From Athripsodes cinereus (taxonomy: Eukaryota > Arthropoda > Insecta > Trichoptera > Leptoceridae): a stretch of 64,000 nucleotides of DNA. The notes beneath the pieces are model-generated. The model saw only the letters and a list, made by a program, of their open reading frames with translations, did not search any database and was not told the DNA's origin. The stretch is from NCBI GenBank assembly GCA_947579605.1, contig OX388307.1:12501237-12565236 (forward strand), read 5' to 3'. This document shows positions 58,946-64,000 of this stretch, piece by piece. A program made the position numbers and the translations under genes. Within the stretch, counting starts at the first letter, position 1; each line of letters starts with the position of its first letter.

Positions 58946-61900
58946 GACGGACTTTTGCATATACTTTTTATTCTTGCGCTCTCATGCGCTCTTTTACCTT
59001 GTACCCCTCATGGTACAAGGTAAAATAATCAATTATCACAATCTCAAAAAAATAATTTTTAGCTCAGTCGGTAGAGTTTCAAAAATAAAACAAAGAGTAT
59101 TGGAAAGTACAATTGACTATACGATAAATGCTCAGGGTCGAATGGGTTAACCCAGATTTTATCACAAAGACTTCAAGACTTTTCTCTCTATAAATTCAAC
59201 AATGCATATTGCCATTAAATCAACGGTGCCTTCCAACAATCCCCAATAAGAAGGAAAGATTCAGAACCAAAATAAAATTGCTATTTCATTATTTTCTTTT
59301 CAATTTATTCCAAACCTCCAGTATTCGGTGACACCTTTGGTATGGTCGATGAATTTACATACATTTTATATAAACTTTCTCGACAGTAAAATAATAAAAG
59401 ATTAAAACCTTGTTAATCATTTGCTATGTGGCAATCTAACTAACCCTTAGATTAAAAGTTTAAAATTAAATAATGATTGTGGCACATCATCCTTAACTCC
59501 TACCCTTTCTTTTCAGAAACGACCTACATATATCATAAAGTTATCAAACTCTGTTTGATTATACAATTTACATTAACTTTAGAACAAAATATTTATATAT
59601 AATTATGAATGAATGAGAACAACCTGATCAAGTTATCTTCCTTCGAGTTCCACTTCACTTCCCGTTTCCCGAAATTGAAGGTTCCTTCCTGATAGGTACA
59701 TAAGGTTTATTCTGGTATAAGAGGAAGTCAGCATCTTGATAATTGAAAAAGATTTTATTCTCTTGTTAACTGAAGAATTTATTTTGGTCACAAGATATCT
59801 TCTGAATAATTGAGAAATTCATTCTGGTACTACGACATAGTACTGAGGCGTATCCTGAATAACTGAGAAATTCATTCCGGTACTGAGAGCCGTACATCCT
59901 TAAACATTAAAGGACAACGTAATTAGTATTTATCAAACTATGTTTCGGTTTATTTTATTAAACAACGAAATTTCTCTCATCGAAAATATAATTGTAACAA
60001 TTTAAACTCACCATATTTTTGATGACGGCCTGAATTACCACTGATTTTAATAATTAAATTTGATTAAACTGTCAATCGACAAATAGAACACATTTCTACA
60101 ACTAATTTATACATTAATCAACCATTTTAAAATGGTAAGGTTTTTTTTTTTTAAACCTTAATATTCACTATCGCATTTTGCGATCTGCCAATTTGGAATG
60201 TCGAATACAAAAGAGGAAACATTCCTGCTTTCGACCGCCAATATTGAGAAATCCTCCCACCACGCATGCGCGGCGTCGCGTTATCAATTTCTGTCTTGCC
60301 AACGAACAAAATCATTTTTCTATAGTGATATAAAAATATCGCTACATATTACCACCCACGCCCACCAAAAAAATAGTGAAGCTATTTTTTTTTATATCAG
60401 GTTATTCTCGTTCTATGTTCTCATCAACCCTATAACTTACTCTACCTTTTTTTTTAAAGATTAATCTAAGCACTGCACTGGGCCCAGCCTTTTCTTTTAA
60501 AGAAAAACTGTAATTCCATAGGCGCCAATCTTGGTTTCGTTTAAATTTTAAAACTTTAATTTACATTCGTTTCCGAATATTCGGGTCAAACGACTTCCAA
60601 AATGAACAAAAATACCCGTAAATAATAAGTACTTAATGATAAAAAAATAATTTCTAAACCAGTGCAGGTCTCATCTTATCTTTGCATTTATAAATTACAC
60701 TTATATATTAAATAATACATTTCCATTTTGTTACATTTACTAAATATCTTTTCAGATCTACTACATTTATTTTAAATTGTTTTGTGCCACAATATTCAAA
60801 TATCTTCTACTACAAGCTCATATGATTTGCCACATTTTCCTTAGCTACATAACAAATTATATTAAAATTTCTTATATCTAAACTATATACATTTTGTGCC
60901 TTCTTTTTTTTTATTCAACATTCAAATACATTAAAATCTGTCTGTATATTATGCATTTATATTTTATATAACATTAAAAATATTTGATTCAACCTTTTGA
61001 ATTGACTCACTTCAACATCATGTCATTTTCCTTTCTATTTTCATGTATGAAAATATCAATTTATCATCAATTCCATTTTCCTGCCATGTCTTATTCTCCC
61101 ATCTCTCCTCAGATAAGCACATGCAACTACAACCAAAGGTTCTCAATCCCTTTCTTTTTTTATTTCCCTTTTATCCGTAAAATTACGTACTTCACTAATA
61201 TATTTTCTTTCGAAAATTTCTAATCAACGACCCCACTTCATAATATAAGTTTCTCTACTTTGTTAAATGAATTTAACAATCGTATACACAATTATTTCGT
61301 AATTACTCGTTTTTTTATGGAGATAATTAAGGATTCTCTTCTTTACCACCGTATCCCCGATTTAAATTATGTATACTATAACTCCATTATCTACATTTTC
61401 TCACATTACCTATCTCTATTTTTTTTTTTTAATATTTCCACTTTCATATTGAAAATTACATAGTCAATATACTCACAAAAGAGATATAACGAACATCAAC
61501 ATTTGACCTTCTCGACATATTTCATTTTCAAATTCCCCTTTTACTATTTGACTTTAAATCGCGAGACTATTGAGTACTACAAACCTATCATTTATCAACG
61601 TTGCAAATCCTTACTTTCATTCTATTACAATCATTCACTTTCATCCTTCGTCTATCTTTTTCCCCTTTCACCGCCTACATACCTACTACTTTCATTTGAT
61701 TCATAATTAGACCCACAAAACGTTTTGACAAGACGGAATGATCAACTCTCATCTTAGATTACAAACTTCTCTTATTGGAATTCATAAACCATGACCCAAT
61801 ACTCATCCCTTGAGCATGCATCCACTTTTACTATCATATCATATAAGCACTACGCATACTTCTATATACGTCTTGCTAACTCGTATCCCTAGTTTATAAA

Positions 61901-62332
61901 TGTATACACCGCGTATAGCTTGACACACTCGTATCAGAGATTATGCCTTTATGCATACTACAAACTTTCAATACAAATCATTACACATCCCAATAATGAC
62001 ATTATAACACATGACCCATCTTACGGAGAATCATATTCTTACCTCACCTTTTTATCTGACCCTTTCTGTATTATGTACTCGCGTAGAGTTCATATTATCG
62101 AAGAATCTAAATAATTTTGCGAAGCGATTTTTTTCTTTTTAATTTTATCCAACCCTACTCTTTCGTAATTCTACGTACTATTTACTACGTAAAATTTTTT
62201 TTTTATCAAATTCATCTCCTTTTCCCCATTTCATTAAACTTAAATAGCTATATCCTATAATACCTAACTAAAATTTTTACAGTTTTTTTTTTTTATTTAC
62301 ATTATATTTCAATTTTCAGACGTCTTCGTCTT
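58946..62332. other. Non-coding stretch, G-poor plus strand from ~60 kb
   Basis: No gene and no recognisable pol domain on either strand. From about 60.0 to 62.3 kb the plus strand is rich in T and C and very poor in G, so the minus strand is A/G-rich like the Gag coding strand next to it. This may be the body of the same retroelement. A CpG-bearing patch at 60240-60290 (CACGCATGCGCGGCGTCGCG) stands out. A short hairpin TACCTTGTACC/GGTACAAGGTA lies at about 58996-59023. Confidence 0.45.
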
Positions 62333-63475
62333 CTAATTTTCTCCCTTTCTTTCATCTTGTCGTTGCATTTCCGTTTTTACGTTATAAAATTTGTTATTGG
62401 GATTCACATCCCTGTTTTGCCTTAGTCTTGCAAAACAATTTATATATACATGTCCGGGTTTGTTACAAAATCTACAAATTATATCCTTCCTATTCGACCC
62501 TTGTCGATCAAAAACTCCTTTATTACCATTCTTCTTACCATCTTCATGTTGGTACCTTTGATTACTGTCACAGCCATTCCGTGTTTGTTGTCTCTCCTCA
62601 TTTTCGTTGTTTGAGGATCTGCAAGTTCTACTGCAACAAGCTCTGAACCCTGTGTCGTTGTCTTTATCTGTCAACGTCCCAGACACTGCTTCGTCCTTCT
62701 TTAATTCAAATAATTTTGTCTTATAATTAGATTTCTTCAGTTCGTTATTCATTGTCAACGTCTCGAACCTGGTACAGATCGTCACCAAATCTTCCATATC
62801 GTCAACTCTTGATGATGTCACAATACTTGCATATTCCGCATTCAAGCCGTGAACTGCAATATCTAGCAATTCTTCCTCATCTATTGGTGGACTTAGGTAG
62901 TTATTTTTATTGAGTAAATCGATTATGTAATCTGAAGCACTCTCACCGTTTCTTTGCTTGGCTGTCATCAAATTAATTCTCAGTGTGCGTTGTGTGTTTG
63001 TTCCTTCAAAACGTTTTAAAAATTTCAATTCAAAAACATCCCAATCATTCTCTATACCTATAGTTCTGAACCATGTTAATGCTTTATCAGTTAATAAAAT
63101 GGGTAAATATCGCAATAATGTTCCATCATTTACGTTATATACTTTAGCTAATTCTTTCAATCTTTGGATAAATTCAATTGGGCTTTCTGCACCACTGTAT
63201 GTTATATTGAACTTTCTAGGATCAATAAATTTTTCTACTGGTTCTGCATTTGTTTTCACAAGAGATTTACTACTATTCGTTTTCTTAATTGTTTTTCTGT
63301 TATTATTTAACTTCCTGATATACGATTTTACATTTATAAATGAATTACTCGTTGACGGTTTACTTTCCACTTTGCTTTCTTCCATCTTCTCTTCTTTATT
63401 ATCATTAGACGAACCAGCAACTTCCTTATCTATATTTTCTTGTACTTCTCCTTTATTTAATTCCTTATCCGCCAT
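62333..63475 (-). CDS. Retrotransposon Gag with CCHC zinc knuckle
   Basis: An intact 380-residue frame. The start has a good context (AAG before ATGG). The first ~80 residues are charged and low-complexity (E/K/S/N-rich). Residues about 85-240 resemble the Ty3/gypsy-type Gag capsid region: FNITYSGAESPIEFIQRLKE, LLTDKALTWFRTIG, FELKFLKRFEG, QRNGESASDYIIDLL and ELLDIAVHGLN. A basic Q/N-rich linker leads to the CCHC knuckle CRFCNKPGHVYINC, with C334, C337, H342 and C347. Gag would form the particle and bind RNA. There is no protease, RT, RNase H or integrase frame downstream, so this is either a non-autonomous element, a broken one, or a candidate domesticated Gag. LTRs were not found. Confidence 0.85.
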   Translation of the reverse strand: MADKELNKGEVQENIDKEVAGSSNDNKEEKMEESKVESKPSTSNSFINVKSYIRKLNNNRKTIKKTNSSKSLVKTNAEPVEKFIDPRKFNITYSGAESPIEFIQRLKELAKVYNVNDGTLLRYLPILLTDKALTWFRTIGIENDWDVFELKFLKRFEGTNTQRTLRINLMTAKQRNGESASDYIIDLLNKNNYLSPPIDEEELLDIAVHGLNAEYASIVTSSRVDDMEDLVTICTRFETLTMNNELKKSNYKTKLFELKKDEAVSGTLTDKDNDTGFRACCSRTCRSSNNENEERQQTRNGCDSNQRYQHEDGKKNGNKGVFDRQGSNRKDIICRFCNKPGHVYINCFARLRQNRDVNPNNKFYNVKTEMQRQDERKGEN

Positions 63476-64000
63476 CTTGAATTTCTAAATTATCTATCTA
63501 TTGCACTAAAATATGCCAATCTATAATTCAAAAATTTACAAAAAAAAATTTAAAAGAAATAATACATTAAATATTAAAGTCTTCCGTTATTCAAAATTAC
63601 TCTTAAATATCCCCATATCTATATAAACTAATATCATTAATATTAAAGTTTCAATCTCCACATTAATTTAATATATCCATATTAAAATTATTTGAAACGA
63701 CTTTATCGTGTTAAATTGATTATGTAAAAATATCAACAATCTACTACGTCCATAATAGTATAGTTTACCCTATATATAAATATTATCATTCGATATTAAA
63801 ACATTGAAATCCAAACCTTTGTATCTTCCGTCCGCTTTACAATCTTCCGTCTCTTTCTAACTAAAGTGATTAACAATTATTATGCGTTGGAGAGAAAAGT
63901 ACCTTCCCATCACAGTATGTACGGCATAGAATCAGAATAATAATAATATTATTTTCGTATAAAAATTCTAATCATACATATTTATTTCAGAATCGGACAA
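63476..64000. other. Leader of the Gag element; no LTR seen
   Basis: AT-rich sequence upstream of Gag on the minus strand. A purine-rich repeat on that strand at about 63825-63860 (GACGGAAGAT twice, about 16 bases apart) is visible. I could not identify an LTR edge or primer-binding site, and the element may extend beyond the window. Confidence 0.35.

Noticed and set aside
58824..59150. 108-codon plus-strand frame
   Set aside because: The first half is a family A repeat copy and no domain is visible.
62958..63488. 176-codon plus-strand frame
   Set aside because: It lies antisense to the Gag frame and is a shadow of its A-rich codons. It has leucine/serine-rich content only.
1..64000. CRISPR arrays, bacterial operons or prophage
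   Set aside because: The composition, SINEs, LINEs and splice-like signals are eukaryotic, and no regularly spaced identical repeats are present.

Overview
The window looks like gene-poor, AT-rich euchromatin from an insect, most likely a lepidopteran or another insect with a similar repeat load. The basis is the roughly 30% GC composition, the constant TAGGTA/TACCTA motifs, tRNA-headed SINEs, LINE 3' tails ending in (TAAA)n or (ATGT)n, and many reverse-transcriptase relics. The species call is inference. I find no complete conventional host protein-coding gene. Nearly every supportable feature is a mobile element or its remains.

Layout: 0.5-5 kb holds a SINE, a 38-39 bp tandem triplet, a 216-bp fold-back MITE, a GC-rich island, a dispersed-repeat copy with a perfect 48-bp palindrome, and a LINE relic. 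From 7 to 26 kb there are SINE and LINE tails, many copies of one ~250-300 bp dispersed family, and a candidate hammerhead ribozyme on the minus strand at 16.2 kb. At 27.98-31.13 kb sits the best preserved element, a 5'-truncated endonuclease/reverse-transcriptase LINE. It has a perfect 19-bp target-site duplication and is itself split near its 3' end by a ~405-bp inverted-repeat insertion. From 32 to 43 kb come more repeat copies, microsatellites, a decayed RT, two SINEs and a diverged tandem duplication. From 44 to 45.4 kb there is a MITE followed by a possible small two-exon gene whose second exon also reads, in another frame, like a piece of DDE transposase. From 45 to 52 kb there are four more RT C-terminal relics.

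From 54 to 58.7 kb the insertions are nested. A LINE tail abuts a SINE. A decayed RT is interrupted by a 259-bp fold-back MITE. A second SINE is split by a 2,684-bp element carrying the same terminal arms, with a CA rather than TA target duplication. From 59 to 64 kb the plus strand becomes poor in G. At 62.3-63.5 kb the minus strand carries an intact 380-residue Gag with a CCHC knuckle, but no recognisable pol follows it.

The parts do not form a pathway. Their relationship is a history of insertion: SINEs and LINEs first, then TIR elements landing inside them. The most useful leads are the hammerhead-like motif, the gag-only A-rich element, the large TIR element whose small relatives are made only of its arms, and the possible 50-residue spliced gene.
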